DNA of 64,000 bases, from contig JAFGWI010000292.1 in the NCBI GenBank assembly GCA_016937215.1, forward strand, positions 1-64,000. The letters are read 5' to 3'. The notes under the pieces are model-generated. The model ran no database searches. It worked only from the letters and a program-made list of their open reading frames with translations, and had not been told where the DNA came from. Below are positions 54,861 through 64,000 of this stretch, piece after piece. The position numbers and the translations under genes were made by a program. Origin of the DNA: Spirochaetales bacterium. Its GTDB lineage: Bacteria > Spirochaetota > Spirochaetia > SZUA-6 > JAFGRV01. Each line of letters begins with the position of its first letter. Within the stretch, counting starts at the first letter, position 1.

Positions 54861-57362
54861 TTATTCTTCGGCGATCAGCGCGTCCAGCATACGGTAAACC
54901 TCATTGACTTTCACCAAATCAGCCTGGGAAAGCCATTCCTGGCTTTGATCAGCCAATACCTCGAGGCTGGCCAGACTGTCGGTCAGGGCGCTCTGAAAAG
55001 CCCGGTAAGCGTGGTACCAATAGGTTCCCTTGCCATCCGATGCCAGCCCCAAAAATCCGAGTTGCCGTGATTTTTTCTTCATATGAACCAGGCGCAGAAT
55101 GTGGTCAAGAAAATCGATCAAGCCCGTTGGTTTTTCCTTGGCAGAATAATTTTTTAAGGGAAAGCGCTGTAAAACACCTTTATTAAAATCAATTTTATGG
55201 GCGTAAACAAGAATGGCCGAAAGTTTGGAATCGCTGAAGATCTCCATACCCTGAAACATGATTTTGCCTCGCAGGCCCTTGTACTGGCTCAATTGACGGT
55301 TATCTATGAGTGATAAATTCGGTTTCAGTTTTTCCCACTGCATGACAACCTGTTTTTGTCTGCCCTTGAGTTTTTTGACGGGAAACACTTCCTTTCCGAT
55401 TTTAATCTGGTTGGTGAAGTCCCGTTTTTTATCCTTGTCCCTGCCCTTATCTTCGGTTCTTTCTTTTTTGTCCTTGTGCCTGCTTTTGGGCTGTTCCAGC
55501 AAGTCTTGAAGCATAGGGCTGATCCTGGGCAGCCATTCTTTTTCCAGACTGGACACACTCCGGGCAAAAATACGCGAAGTCTTCATGATTTCACCGGCAA
55601 CAATAAAATCAGGATTTTTAGAGAACATCACCGAGCCGGGATGAATATGGATTTTATCGGCTGTCAAGCTGGAATATTCGCCCCTGCCGCTTCGACGGCA
55701 GACAAACTGAATAAGCCCTTTGGATAAAGCACAAAGATACTCGGAAATCGGGCCGCCTGAAAGAAGGGGAACTCCCAGATCGCCTACAATTTCTTCCAGC
55801 TGGTATTTGATGTTGGATATTTCCCTCATTGTTTTATAATCTAGATAATAGCGTTCGCAAAATTCCTCTTTTTCCCGCGCGCGGTGAAACTGCCTGAAAA
55901 TTTTCAAGTAGGACACAAAATCCCCGGCTTTGGAGCGGAAAAAGTGATGAGCTGCCCGAGCTGACATTTCTTCGCCATGGGGCAGTAAAAAAGGTGAATT
56001 GGTTGTGAGAAAAGAACAGGCCACCAGCACCTCTTCCATGACATTGGGATATACCTTGATGGCTTCGATAATGCAGCGGGAATGGCGCGGCGACATGGGA
56101 AATTGAACCATAAGGCGGCCAGTGTCGGTAAGATTCCTATCTTTATCGATGGCCTCAAGAAGCAGCAAGGTATCCACGGCGCTGCGAATATCCTTTTGAC
56201 TGGGTTGGGAAAGAAAGTCGAAGGTTTCGAAATTTTTGATTCCCAGTTCAGCCATACGCAAAACAACCTCTGACAGATCTGTACGGAAAATCTCTTCCAG
56301 GGTGTATTCTTCCCGTGATTCAAAATCCTCTTTTGTGTAAAGCCTGTAACAGATTCCCGGTCGGGTACGTCCGGCGCGCCCCTTGCGCTGACGGCAGGCA
56401 GCCTGTGAAATGGGCACTTCAACCAAAGAAGATGTAAAACTCCGTGGATTATAATAATTCATTTTGGCAAAACCTGAATCAATCACCGCGGTGATGCCGT
56501 CGATGGTTACCGAGGTTTCGGCAATATTGGTGGCCACAATGACCTTGATTTTACCCTTGAACTCCTTGAAAACCTTTTCCTGATCTTCCGTTGAAAGCCG
56601 GGAGTAAAGCGGCAGAATTTCCAGCTTTTTGGCGTCATCAAGGCTTTCCAGAGAGGCAATACACATTTTAATGGCCTTTTCGCCTGAAAGAAAAATTAGA
56701 ATATCGCCTTTTTGGTTCTCCTTGAGCCGCCTGTCGACAATTCCGGAAACCAGATCAATTAGCTCCTCCAGATTGTTGTTCATCACCGGTGGTTCGTAAA
56801 ATTCCTTGATCGGGAAAATCTGACTTTTAATTGTAACAATGGGGGCCTTGTCAAAATAATCGGAAAATATTTTGGCATTAATGGTGGCTGATGAAATAAT
56901 CACCTTAAAATCGGGCCGTGCCTTGAGAATACGCTTCAACAGCCCGAGGATAAAATCGATATTCAAGCTGCGCTCATGAGCTTCATCCACAATAATAACC
57001 TTGTAACGGCTCAGGTTTTCATCGGTCTTAATCTCCTGGAGCAATGTCCCGTCGGTCATGATCTTGATTAATGTGCGGTTATCGGTACAGTCCTCAAAAC
57101 GCATCTTAAAACCCACCAGCTCGGGGATTTCCTTTCCAAGCTGCCGGGCGATGAATTCGCTCACCGAAACAGCGGCGATTCGGCGGGGCTGGGTCACGCC
57201 TATCATTCCTTCTTTGGAATAACCGGCCTGATAAAGTATCTGAGGTAACTGGGTTGTTTTTCCCGAACCTGTGGGACTTTCGACAACAATCACCTGGTTT
57301 TTCTTTAATTGTTTTAGAATTTTATTTTTCTGTTTATAAACAGGAAGTTGAGTTGGTTTCAT
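54861..57362 (-). CDS. DEAH-box RNA helicase, HrpA/HrpB-like
   Basis: I place the start at MKPTQLPVYKQK (833 residues), as the track's first 29 residues overlap the small gene upstream. Walker A SPTGSGKTTQLP, GVTQPRRIAAVSV, VDEAHERSLNIDF (DEAH box), ISSATINA, ATNIAETSVTI and QRKGRAGRTRPG are the helicase motifs. HA2/OB domains follow. Near residue 660 a run rich in Lys, Glu and Asp (RHKDKKERTEDKGRDKDKK) forms a charged linker. Such proteins remodel RNA or ribosomal substrates in the cytoplasm; HrpA relatives rescue stalled ribosomes in E. coli. The C-terminal length lies between HrpB and HrpA. Confidence 0.9.
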   Translation of the reverse strand: MKPTQLPVYKQKNKILKQLKKNQVIVVESPTGSGKTTQLPQILYQAGYSKEGMIGVTQPRRIAAVSVSEFIARQLGKEIPELVGFKMRFEDCTDNRTLIKIMTDGTLLQEIKTDENLSRYKVIIVDEAHERSLNIDFILGLLKRILKARPDFKVIISSATINAKIFSDYFDKAPIVTIKSQIFPIKEFYEPPVMNNNLEELIDLVSGIVDRRLKENQKGDILIFLSGEKAIKMCIASLESLDDAKKLEILPLYSRLSTEDQEKVFKEFKGKIKVIVATNIAETSVTIDGITAVIDSGFAKMNYYNPRSFTSSLVEVPISQAACRQRKGRAGRTRPGICYRLYTKEDFESREEYTLEEIFRTDLSEVVLRMAELGIKNFETFDFLSQPSQKDIRSAVDTLLLLEAIDKDRNLTDTGRLMVQFPMSPRHSRCIIEAIKVYPNVMEEVLVACSFLTTNSPFLLPHGEEMSARAAHHFFRSKAGDFVSYLKIFRQFHRAREKEEFCERYYLDYKTMREISNIKYQLEEIVGDLGVPLLSGGPISEYLCALSKGLIQFVCRRSGRGEYSSLTADKIHIHPGSVMFSKNPDFIVAGEIMKTSRIFARSVSSLEKEWLPRISPMLQDLLEQPKSRHKDKKERTEDKGRDKDKKRDFTNQIKIGKEVFPVKKLKGRQKQVVMQWEKLKPNLSLIDNRQLSQYKGLRGKIMFQGMEIFSDSKLSAILVYAHKIDFNKGVLQRFPLKNYSAKEKPTGLIDFLDHILRLVHMKKKSRQLGFLGLASDGKGTYWYHAYRAFQSALTDSLASLEVLADQSQEWLSQADLVKVNEVYRMLDALIAEE

Positions 57363-57405
57363 AAATGATTTATTAAGCGAAAATGCGAAATGGCTCCTTT
57401 GGTTT

Positions 57406-57597
57406 TTAGCATTTATTAACTGTTTTACTGTCTTTTGAAAAATCAACATTTATCGACGAGAAATTACCATCATCGTCAAAATCTATACTATTGGCATCCA
57501 TAAAAGACTCGGCAATATGGATGGCGTCGGTTTCTTCAATTCCGAAAGATTGAATAAATTGGGTGAGCTCATTAAACGAAGCCACCTTTTGCGCCAT
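57406..57597 (-). CDS. Small acidic hypothetical protein
   Basis: The 63-residue ORF has a strong ribosome site (GAAGGAG, 9 nt before the ATG) and coding-like content: ELTQFIQSFGIEETDAIHIAESFMDANSIDFDDDGNFSSI. No family is recognised. The Asp-rich DFDDDGNF loop could bind a metal but is not a true EF-hand. The stop lies 44 nt before the helicase start, and its frame overlaps only the false N-terminus in the track, so the two are probably one transcript. Confidence 0.65.
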   Translation of the reverse strand: MAQKVASFNELTQFIQSFGIEETDAIHIAESFMDANSIDFDDDGNFSSINVDFSKDSKTVNKC

Positions 57598-57704
57598 AGA
57601 AGAACTCCTTCAATTAATATACATAAAGCATACTCCATCGCCTTGTGATTAATCAAGAAAAAATGATTGAAAACTTGAGATCCAGGAGATTAAATTTTGC
57701 TTTT

Positions 57705-57906
57705 GGGCGTTGCCTGGCCGGTTTTTGGAGACATTTCCATGAATTATTCAAAATCCCTGTGAGATTATGGAAAAACTGGGCCAGGCCGGGCTTTGTGCCA
57801 CTTCGGCTTCGCCTCCGAAGGTTTTTGCCGCTGAAAATACGCGGCAAAAACGCTTTGGCCGGTCATTTTTGAAAAAATGACCGGCTATGGCTCCAATCCC
57901 TAACGC
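57705..57906 (-). repeat. Dispersed structured element, copy 10
   Basis: On the minus strand: GCGTTAGGGATTGGAGCCAT, hairpin 1 AGCCGGTCAT / ATGACCGGCC with loop TTTTTTCAAAAA, AAAGCG, hairpin 2 TTTTTGCCGCG / CAGCGGCAAAAA, CCTTCGGAGGCGAAGCCGAAGTGGC, AAAGCCCGGCCTGG, and CCAGGCAACGCCC at the end. The variable arm near the end is about 60 nt longer than in copy 5. The rest of 57598-58002 has no gene. Confidence 0.9.
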
Positions 57907-58002
57907 GTGAAAGGCCGAGATAGGAACCTTGCCAACAAATTGTGCATTCCATACTCAATAAGAATTTTTATTTTTGAATTAACCAAGGCCCCATACTGTG
58001 TT

Positions 58003-59205
58003 TTATAAGCTTTCTATCGAGAGAAAATCCCTTAATTTTAAATGTTCAATTCCCTTTTCTGAGGTCACTATGGGGTCTATGGATACAAGAAATTTGGGAA
58101 AATGATCCTCTATTTTCAGCAAATTACCTATTTCCCTTTCTCTGGTTGACTCATCAGATATTAAATAGCTTGCCTGAATATAGACGCGGCTGTTATTTTT
58201 TTCAGCTACAAAATCGATCTCCCATTGCTTTAAGTGCCCGACATAAACCGTGTAACCCAGAAAGCGTAAATGTAGATAAATCAGGTTTTCAATAACTTTA
58301 TTAATATGACCTTGCCTGAATCCTGAAAGGCTGTGACGTAATCCAAGGTCTTCAAAATAATATTTTTCACCGATTTCAAATATTCCTTTTCCCCCAATAT
58401 CATATCGGGAAACAGGAAAAATAAAAAATGCATCCTCCAGATAACCAAGATAAATCAGCACAACCTGGGGTGAAATGTGGGTCCTCTGGCTTTTTAAAAA
58501 ATCACTTATACTTTTAGCTGAAACAAGGCTGCCGGTATTATCTGCTAAAAACAGCACAAGTCGTTCTATAAATTGAACATTGCGCAGCTGATAACGTGAA
58601 AGGATATCCCGATAGAGTATGGAATAGTAAATGTTTTTCAGATATTCAAAAACAATATCATCCTCAAGGTCCAGATGTATAAGATAGGGGAGGCCGCCGA
58701 ATTTTATGAATTTTTCCAGCGCGGAATCGGAATCTTCAATCGAATGAAATTCGAGGAATTCGGGATATGACAGGCTGTATATCGTGAATTCCATGGACCT
58801 GCCAGCCAGGAGTGTGGCTATTTCCGATGACAGCATTTTGGCATTGGAACCTGTACAATAAATATCAACTTCTCCACTTGCCAACAAACTGCGCAAGGCT
58901 TTTTCAAAGCCCTCAATTTCCTGCACTTCATCAATAAAAAGATAATTCCTTTTTTCCGCGACTTTATGCTGGTTCACCCAATCTATCAAATCCACATCAT
59001 TTTTGATCCAAGAATTTTCCGCCAGTTCGAGATTCAGCTATAGTAGAGAAGCCAGAGTGTTTTCCCTGCGGATATAATCCATTATTTGAATCAGCAGGGT
59101 GCTTTTTCCGACCCGCCTCTGACCGGTTAAAACTTTAATGATGTCCTTGTCTATAAAGGGAATTATTTTACGTCAATATCTTTCCCGCTTGATATAATCT
59201 TTCAT
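58003..59205 (-). pseudogene. Decayed AAA/DUF4143 ATPase
   Basis: The intact part (58003-58995) gives NYLFIDEVQEIEGFEKALR (Walker B), YCTGSNAKMLSSEIATLLAGR and a DUF4143 C-terminus (YFEDLGLRHSLSGFRQGHINKVIENLIYLHLRFLGY). Extending upstream in frame to the ATG at 59205 gives MKDYIKRERY-stop-RKIIPFIDKD, then VLTGQRRVGKSTLL (Walker A) and a second stop (CTA TAG CTG) before LNLELAENSW. So a TGA and a TAG interrupt one conserved frame. Members of this family are common, mobile, toxin-like or regulator ATPases of unknown role. The two lesions make expression of a full protein unlikely. Confidence 0.9.
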
Positions 59206-59317
59206 GTATACATTAAAGATTACTGATTTATAGAAAAAGTTTAAAGTATAATTGAAACTTTTTTGAAAATATGAAAAATTTCAATTACAAATACATTATA
59301 CACAAAAATCATGCTGA

Positions 59318-61234
59318 TTACACAGCAGCTTTCGTTTCCACCATCTTTTTAAAGGCCTCGGAGTCCAGGGTTTCCACCTCGAGGAGTTTTTTTGCAATAT
59401 CATCCAGTAGGGCCTGCTTTTCCTTGAGCATTTTCAAAACATTAGCGTATTCAGTTTCAATAATTCTTGTGATTTCTTCATCCACGTACATCTGAGTGTT
59501 CTCTGAATACTGCCTTTGCTGCCCCATGCCAAGCTGGCTGCGTTCGCCTAAAAAAGGTGAACTCCGGTCGCTTTCAAGGCTGACATTGCGAAAACGCTGG
59601 CTCATTCCATAGTCGGTGATCATTTTTCGGGCAATGGAAGTGGCTTTGACCAGATCATTGGCCGCGCCGGTTGATATTTCATTGAAAATAATCTCTTCGG
59701 CAGCCCTACCTCCCAGAAGAATATCAATTCGTCCAAGCAGTTCTTTTTGCGACATCAGAAAACGGTCTTCTGTAGGCAACTGCAAGGTGTAGCCCAGCGC
59801 ACCAATTCCCCGTGGAATAATTGATATTTTGTGTACAGGGTCGGCATCCTGAGTAAATGCAGCTACCAGAGCATGGCCTGTTTCATGAAACGCCACAATT
59901 TCCCGCTCTTTGGGGTTCATCACACGTGTTTTTCGTTCAAGACCAGCGACTATTTTTTCTATGGCTTCATCAAAATCCTGCTGGCCGACCTTTTTTTGAC
60001 CTCGTCGCACTGCCAATAAAGCTGCCTCGTTTACCAAATTGGCCAGATCCGCGCCCACAAAACCGGGAGAGCCTTTGGCCACCTTGTTTAAATCCACTGA
60101 AGTATCAAGTTTAACATTTTTGGCGTGTATCTTTAGAATGTCCTCCCGGCCTTTTAAATCAGGACGGTCCATTACCACCTGGCGGTCAAAACGCCCGGGA
60201 CGTAAAAGGGCAGGGTCTAGAATTTCTGGCCGGTTGGTTGCGGCAATAATGATCACACCCTGGACCGCGTCAAAACCATCCATTTCAACTAAAAGCTGGT
60301 TCAGGGTTTGTTCCCTCTCGTCATTGCCAGAAATACCGGTAATACGGCTTTTTCCTATGGCATCGAGCTCATCAATAAATATGATGCAGGGTGCTTTTTC
60401 ACGGGCTTGCTTAAAAAGGTCTCTGACGCGGGAAGCCCCCACACCAACGAACATTTCCACAAAATCGGCGCCTGAAATTCTAAAGAATGTCACACCAGCT
60501 TCACCTGCCACAGCCCTTGCCATCAAGGTTTTTCCTCCACCCGGAGGCCCAACCAAAAGAACGCCCTTGGGAATTTTCCCTCCTATGGCTTTGTATTTGG
60601 CCGGGTTTTTTAAAAAATCGACCACCTCAATCAGTTCTTCCTTGGCTTCATCAGCACCAGCGACATCCCTGAAAGTGGTCTCGATTGAACCTTCGGCCAC
60701 AACCTGATTTTTATTCTGACCAAAGCTCAGGACATTTTGACCCATATTGCCCATACGCTTGAAAGCAAAACGCCAAATAAGAAAAAACAGCAAAATAGGA
60801 ATTCCCCAGGTTATAAGAAGATCGATGATGAAATTATTACCCTGGGCTTGGGCCGCGTATTCCACTCCCATTTTGTCAAGCAATGGAATAAATCCTGGAT
60901 CGTTGACAGGGGTCGTTCTGTATGAGCTTATGCCTTGTGACGAACCAAAGTTGTCTGGAGCCGCTGTCAAGCCAATGTAACTATCCTGTCCCATTTGCAC
61001 GTAATGGATTTCACCTGATTCTATTTTGCTTTTAAAATCGCTAAAGGATATGCTATCGCTGGAATTGGTGTTGAAAAAATAATTAACGCCGAACATGACC
61101 ACAATCAGTCCGAGAGCATATAAAAGCCCTGGATTCAGATTGTTTTTATTAAAGGGTCCCCATTTGGGAGGTTCATTATGAGGCTTTTTGTCTTTATTTT
61201 CCTTATCCCAATTGCTATTATTATTATCAGCCAT
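59318..61234 (-). CDS. ftsH: ATP-dependent zinc metalloprotease FtsH
   Basis: The 638-residue protein has two membrane helices ([20 protein letters not shown] and [23 protein letters not shown]). A periplasmic domain lies between them. The AAA domain has Walker [18 protein letters not shown], Walker [14 protein letters not shown] and the SRH ([23 protein letters not shown]). The protease site HETGHALVA (HExxH) lies near residue 451, and [23 protein letters not shown] follows. It degrades unassembled membrane proteins and regulators. The N-terminus is Asn- and Lys-rich. AGGAGG precedes the ATG. Confidence 0.97.
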   Translation of the reverse strand: MADNNNSNWDKENKDKKPHNEPPKWGPFNKNNLNPGLLYALGLIVVMFGVNYFFNTNSSDSISFSDFKSKIESGEIHYVQMGQDSYIGLTAAPDNFGSSQGISSYRTTPVNDPGFIPLLDKMGVEYAAQAQGNNFIIDLLITWGIPILLFFLIWRFAFKRMGNMGQNVLSFGQNKNQVVAEGSIETTFRDVAGADEAKEELIEVVDFLKNPAKYKAIGGKIPKGVLLVGPPGGGKTLMARAVAGEAGVTFFRISGADFVEMFVGVGASRVRDLFKQAREKAPCIIFIDELDAIGKSRITGISGNDEREQTLNQLLVEMDGFDAVQGVIIIAATNRPEILDPALLRPGRFDRQVVMDRPDLKGREDILKIHAKNVKLDTSVDLNKVAKGSPGFVGADLANLVNEAALLAVRRGQKKVGQQDFDEAIEKIVAGLERKTRVMNPKEREIVAFHETGHALVAAFTQDADPVHKISIIPRGIGALGYTLQLPTEDRFLMSQKELLGRIDILLGGRAAEEIIFNEISTGAANDLVKATSIARKMITDYGMSQRFRNVSLESDRSSPFLGERSQLGMGQQRQYSENTQMYVDEEITRIIETEYANVLKMLKEKQALLDDIAKKLLEVETLDSEAFKKMVETKAAV

Positions 61235-61599
61235 AATAACCTCCTGATATTCAAGGATTTTAACAAAATCCCTATAAATTAAAGAGCTTTTATGCTCCTG
61301 CCTGTTTTTCTTTGATATATTACTTCAGAACCGGCTTTTTATTCAAATCCTGAAGCAGAACTCATATCATAAGATACCTTTATTATTAAAAACAGGGAAG
61401 AGCCTTAAAGTTACGCCTTTCCGGCAGAATTATCAAGGCCCCTTTTGAAAAAAGAAGGAGCGGGTAAAGGGGTTTCTCAGTTTTTTAACCTCCTTGTATG
61501 ACCTGTTTCGGGCGCTGTGTAAAAAATACATGTACTTAAGTCAATGCTCTTGAAAACAGCTGCCCTATGGTTAATACTATTAATGAATTGTTTGTATTT
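61235..61599. other. Upstream region of ftsH, no gene seen
   Basis: This should contain the ftsH promoter. The track ORF 61477..61785 reaches into element copy 11 and looks spurious. Confidence 0.4.
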
Positions 61600-61801
61600 G
61601 TTCAGCAAAAAGGAGCGGCCTGTTAAAAGCGTTAGGGATTGGAGCCATGGTGTACCAAAGCGTTTTCCTCGGGATAATTCCCAGACAGGTTGCATGTATA
61701 AAGTGAATGCCAATGAGCATTCACTATGTCCATGCAAGCTAAAAGCCCGGCCTGCTGGAATGGAATGAAAACAGGCAACGCCCAAAATTCATTAGCTGAA
61801 C
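61600..61801 (+). repeat. Dispersed structured element, copy 11 (hairpin 1 deleted)
   Basis: Outer arms GTTCAGC (61600-61606) and GCTGAAC (61795-61801) are perfect complements. GCGTTAGGGATTGGAGCCATGGTGTACCA then joins AAGCGTTTTCC directly: the loop and second arm of hairpin 1, present in copy 9, are missing. The rest follows copy 9 closely, including CAGGTTGCATG / CATGCAAGCT, GTGAATGC / GCATTCAC, AAAGCCCGGCCTGC and CAGGCAACGCCC. Confidence 0.9.
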
Positions 61802-61828
61802 ATAAACAATAGTTTTTATTTGAGAGGC

Positions 61829-61854
61829 TCTTTTAAAACTGAAGTTTTAAAAGA
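61829..61854. repeat. Hairpin related to 29209-29240
   Basis: TCTTTTAAAAC-TGAA-GTTTTAAAAGA forms an 11-bp stem. The preceding AGAGGC and the loop (TGAA versus TGAG) match the hairpin at 29209 while the inner stem changes in a complementary way (GC to TT / AA). Confidence 0.7.
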
Positions 61855-61992
61855 ATTATGAAAATCGCGGATAGGTTATTCATATATTGCGACTAGCTAA
61901 TTGCTAATGTCAGAACTTTTGTAATTAGCTCTTATGAGGATTTTTGTTTTTTTATAGTTTAGCTAATAGCTGGAAATGGGAGAAACGCTCAT

Positions 61993-64000
61993 ATGAAGTC
62001 AGCTCCTGGTGTTTACCGGTCAAAGAAGCGGAAATTAATAATCGGAGTTCTTGGTGACAAGTTATATTATGACATTCCCGTCATTGTATTCAATACACTA
62101 AAAAATGCCGTCAAAAAATATGATATGGAAATGCTCTATTTTATTTCAAATGCTTTAGGTATTCCCATTGAAAATGGGAAAGGAGCGAATATTCTTTATC
62201 AAATTCCGAATTCTGAAATTCTCGATGGTGTGATTGTTATCAGCAATATTTTGTCGAGCAGTACAAGCCATGAAAATTTTCACAAACAACTCTTAAAATA
62301 TCATGCCTTGCCTGTTGTTAGTCTGGGTTTACAATTTGAAAATATTCCAAGTATTGTCCTGAATAATATTACAGCAATACAGTCTCTGGTTAATCACCTT
62401 GTTAAAGACCATCACTATCGAAAAATTGCATATCTTCGAGGAAGAGCCACGCATGTTGATGATATTGAAAGGTACAATGCTTTTCTGAAAACCATGGAGG
62501 ATAATCGCGTTCCTGTTGATCAGGACTTGATCTTGCAGGGGAATTTCAGCACAGAAACAGCCAGGCTTGTTATCAAAGAATTGCTGGATATAAAGAAAAA
62601 AAAACCAGGTAAAGATATCGAAGCGATTGTTTGCAGCAATGATTACACGGCAGTGGGTGTGGTCCTGGAATTACAGTCGCGGGGAATCAAGATCCCTGAG
62701 GATATTGCTGTCACAGGATTTGATGATATTCCTTTTTCATCCTGCCTTAGCCCGACCTTTACGACTATAAGCCAGCCCTTTGGTAAAATGGCAGAAATGG
62801 CCTTGGAATTAATGATTGATTTAATTAATGGGAAAAAAGTGCCATCTCTTACTTATCAGTCTGCGCAGGTTGTTTATCGCCGTTCTTGCGGGTGCGCGAA
62901 TCCTCATTTTAATACAGATGAAGTGATAGCTTCAGAAATACCCGCGGAAGTGGACTCTCTTCTGAGTTCTCATCCCTTTGATTTTCTGGAATATTTAAAT
63001 AAATACATTACTAACTCTGACGTGCCATTTGTTAAAATCTGGAGCCAGTTGTTGGGTCTGCTTACAGAACCGCAGAAATGGAACTGGAAAGATTCGAATA
63101 GTCAAACATCATTAAATTTCGGTCAAACAGCCTGGGCATCATCAGCAAGGACAGCTTTCAGATCACTTTTAAAAATTACCCATGATCGAATAAGGTTGAA
63201 TATAGGCGCTTTTTTATCTTCAACACTTGATTTATCCAGGCAACTTGCTTATTTGAAAGAGCAATTACCCTTGATTGGCATTTCCAGATGGTGTCTTTGT
63301 TTGTACGAGAGCCCTGAAAAAAATGTCGACTTTAATAATGTTCCAGAATTATCTCGGGTTATTCAAGTTGTCCATAACAATAAACAAATAAAATTAGCTC
63401 CGGAAGCTATGCTTTTTAAAACATTGCATTTGTTACCCGAAAAAATATACAATGAAATAGGTTGGTCCAGCTGGACAATACTGGCCTTGTATTTTCATGA
63501 TGAATCCATTGGTTATATGATGGTTGATCCCCAGGCTCCAGATGAAAATATTTACCATTATCTGCAAGTTCAATTAAGCGGTGCCCTGAAGGGAAGTTTG
63601 CTGTTAAAGGAAAACCAGGAGCGCACTCAACAATTAGCCAAAGCCAACGACACAATTAAAAAATTCAACGCGCAATTGCAATCAGAAAATCTCCGTTTTA
63701 AAACAGAAATGGAATTAGCCAGAAATATTCAAACCGCTCTTTTGCCAAAGGAACCATCTCATGTTCATCCTGATTTTGAGCTTGCTTCAAGTATGCTGCC
63801 AGCTGATGAGGTTGGAGGCGATTATTATGATATCGCACTGGATAGTATGGGCGATTTATGGCTCGGGATTGGTGATGTTTCCGGCCATGGTTTGAAACCT
63901 GGGCTTATAATGATGTTGGCACAAACCATTCATACCACGCTGACAACCAAAGATTCAATAACGCCTGCCGAAGCCATTAATCTTATTAATCATGTTCTTT
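61993..64000 (+). CDS. LacI-type sugar-binding sensor fused to SpoIIE/PP2C phosphatase (partial)
   Basis: The frame is open from ATG 61993 to the window end (669 codons) and missing from the track because it has no stop. Residues about 15-300 form a LacI/GalR-type periplasmic-binding-protein fold: LIIGVLGDKLYYDI, DGVIVISNI, IVCSNDYTAVGVVLELQSRGIKIPEDIAVTGFDDIPFSSCLSP. No DNA-binding HTH precedes it. A middle region of about 220 residues may be GAF-like. A coiled stretch (LAKANDTIKKFNAQLQSE) leads to MELARNIQTALLPKEP and DEVGGDYYDI, GIGDVSGHG, the start of a SpoIIE phosphatase. It probably senses a sugar and dephosphorylates an anti-sigma-factor antagonist. Confidence 0.88.
   Translation, partial: MKSAPGVYRSKKRKLIIGVLGDKLYYDIPVIVFNTLKNAVKKYDMEMLYFISNALGIPIENGKGANILYQIPNSEILDGVIVISNILSSSTSHENFHKQLLKYHALPVVSLGLQFENIPSIVLNNITAIQSLVNHLVKDHHYRKIAYLRGRATHVDDIERYNAFLKTMEDNRVPVDQDLILQGNFSTETARLVIKELLDIKKKKPGKDIEAIVCSNDYTAVGVVLELQSRGIKIPEDIAVTGFDDIPFSSCLSPTFTTISQPFGKMAEMALELMIDLINGKKVPSLTYQSAQVVYRRSCGCANPHFNTDEVIASEIPAEVDSLLSSHPFDFLEYLNKYITNSDVPFVKIWSQLLGLLTEPQKWNWKDSNSQTSLNFGQTAWASSARTAFRSLLKITHDRIRLNIGAFLSSTLDLSRQLAYLKEQLPLIGISRWCLCLYESPEKNVDFNNVPELSRVIQVVHNNKQIKLAPEAMLFKTLHLLPEKIYNEIGWSSWTILALYFHDESIGYMMVDPQAPDENIYHYLQVQLSGALKGSLLLKENQERTQQLAKANDTIKKFNAQLQSENLRFKTEMELARNIQTALLPKEPSHVHPDFELASSMLPADEVGGDYYDIALDSMGDLWLGIGDVSGHGLKPGLIMMLAQTIHTTLTTKDSITPAEAINLINHVL

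Overview
The window reads as a chromosome segment of a Gram-negative, probably anaerobic, polysaccharide-degrading bacterium. Lipoproteins, periplasmic thiol-disulfide proteins, an SLBB-type polysaccharide exporter and TRAP/ABC binding proteins imply an outer membrane. The secreted protein at 28276 has an ANGASE-type signal end like those I know from treponemes, and the last gene joins a LacI-type sugar sensor to a SpoIIE phosphatase. A spirochaete is my best guess, held with modest confidence; no rRNA or tRNA gene is visible to settle it.

Layout. 0-8 kb: a HAD phosphatase, a lone GcvH-like protein, a DUF1573-thioredoxin-CcdA membrane protein, an SLBB exporter and a cysteine desulfurase-ThiI pair (tRNA 4-thiouridine). 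7.6-14.3 kb: a worn accessory stretch with a fossil hsdR, an amidotransferase-dead asparagine-synthase homologue, a HAD-IIB phosphatase and the 3' part of a helicase-PLD gene. 14.3-25 kb: carbohydrate use. A GH10 xylanase and a CE1 feruloyl-type esterase share the same CBM60-like/cohesin-like/dockerin tail, with a polysaccharide deacetylase, an orphan TRAP binding protein and a GH38/57-like protein nearby. 25-28 kb: groES-groEL. 52-64 kb: a Crp-like regulator, a methyltransferase, a GH5 glucanase, a DEAH helicase with a small upstream gene, a decayed DUF4143 ATPase, FtsH and the partial LacI-SpoIIE protein.

The centre, about 29.5-51.7 kb, is the most unusual part and looks like one coherent, largely undescribed system. 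It holds two tiny membrane peptides sharing KKGYNPNSSS-x-GS; a radical SAM/SPASM enzyme of the kind that modifies peptides; a TlpA-like thioredoxin; a phosphoesterase-glutaredoxin-CcdA fusion; two TPR/multi-TM proteins, one with a dead phosphoesterase domain; and a pseudopilin-like protein. It also holds a giant PQQ-type propeller interrupted by a methyltransferase domain, a secreted CDAPVFRYALERW protein, a two-permease FtsX/MacB-like ABC system, and a molybdate/tungstate-type ABC importer with three paralogous binding proteins. One binding protein carries an in-frame TAG where a paralogue has Lys. My working hypothesis is an extracytoplasmic redox or quinoprotein-like system with a radical-SAM-modified peptide, its export and redox maturation, and an oxyanion or metal supply.

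Scattered through the window are eleven copies of a highly structured dispersed element. It starts GCGTTAGGGATTGGAG and ends GGCAACGCC. Two internal hairpins have stems that change completely between copies while staying complementary, and three copies keep compensating terminal inverted repeats.
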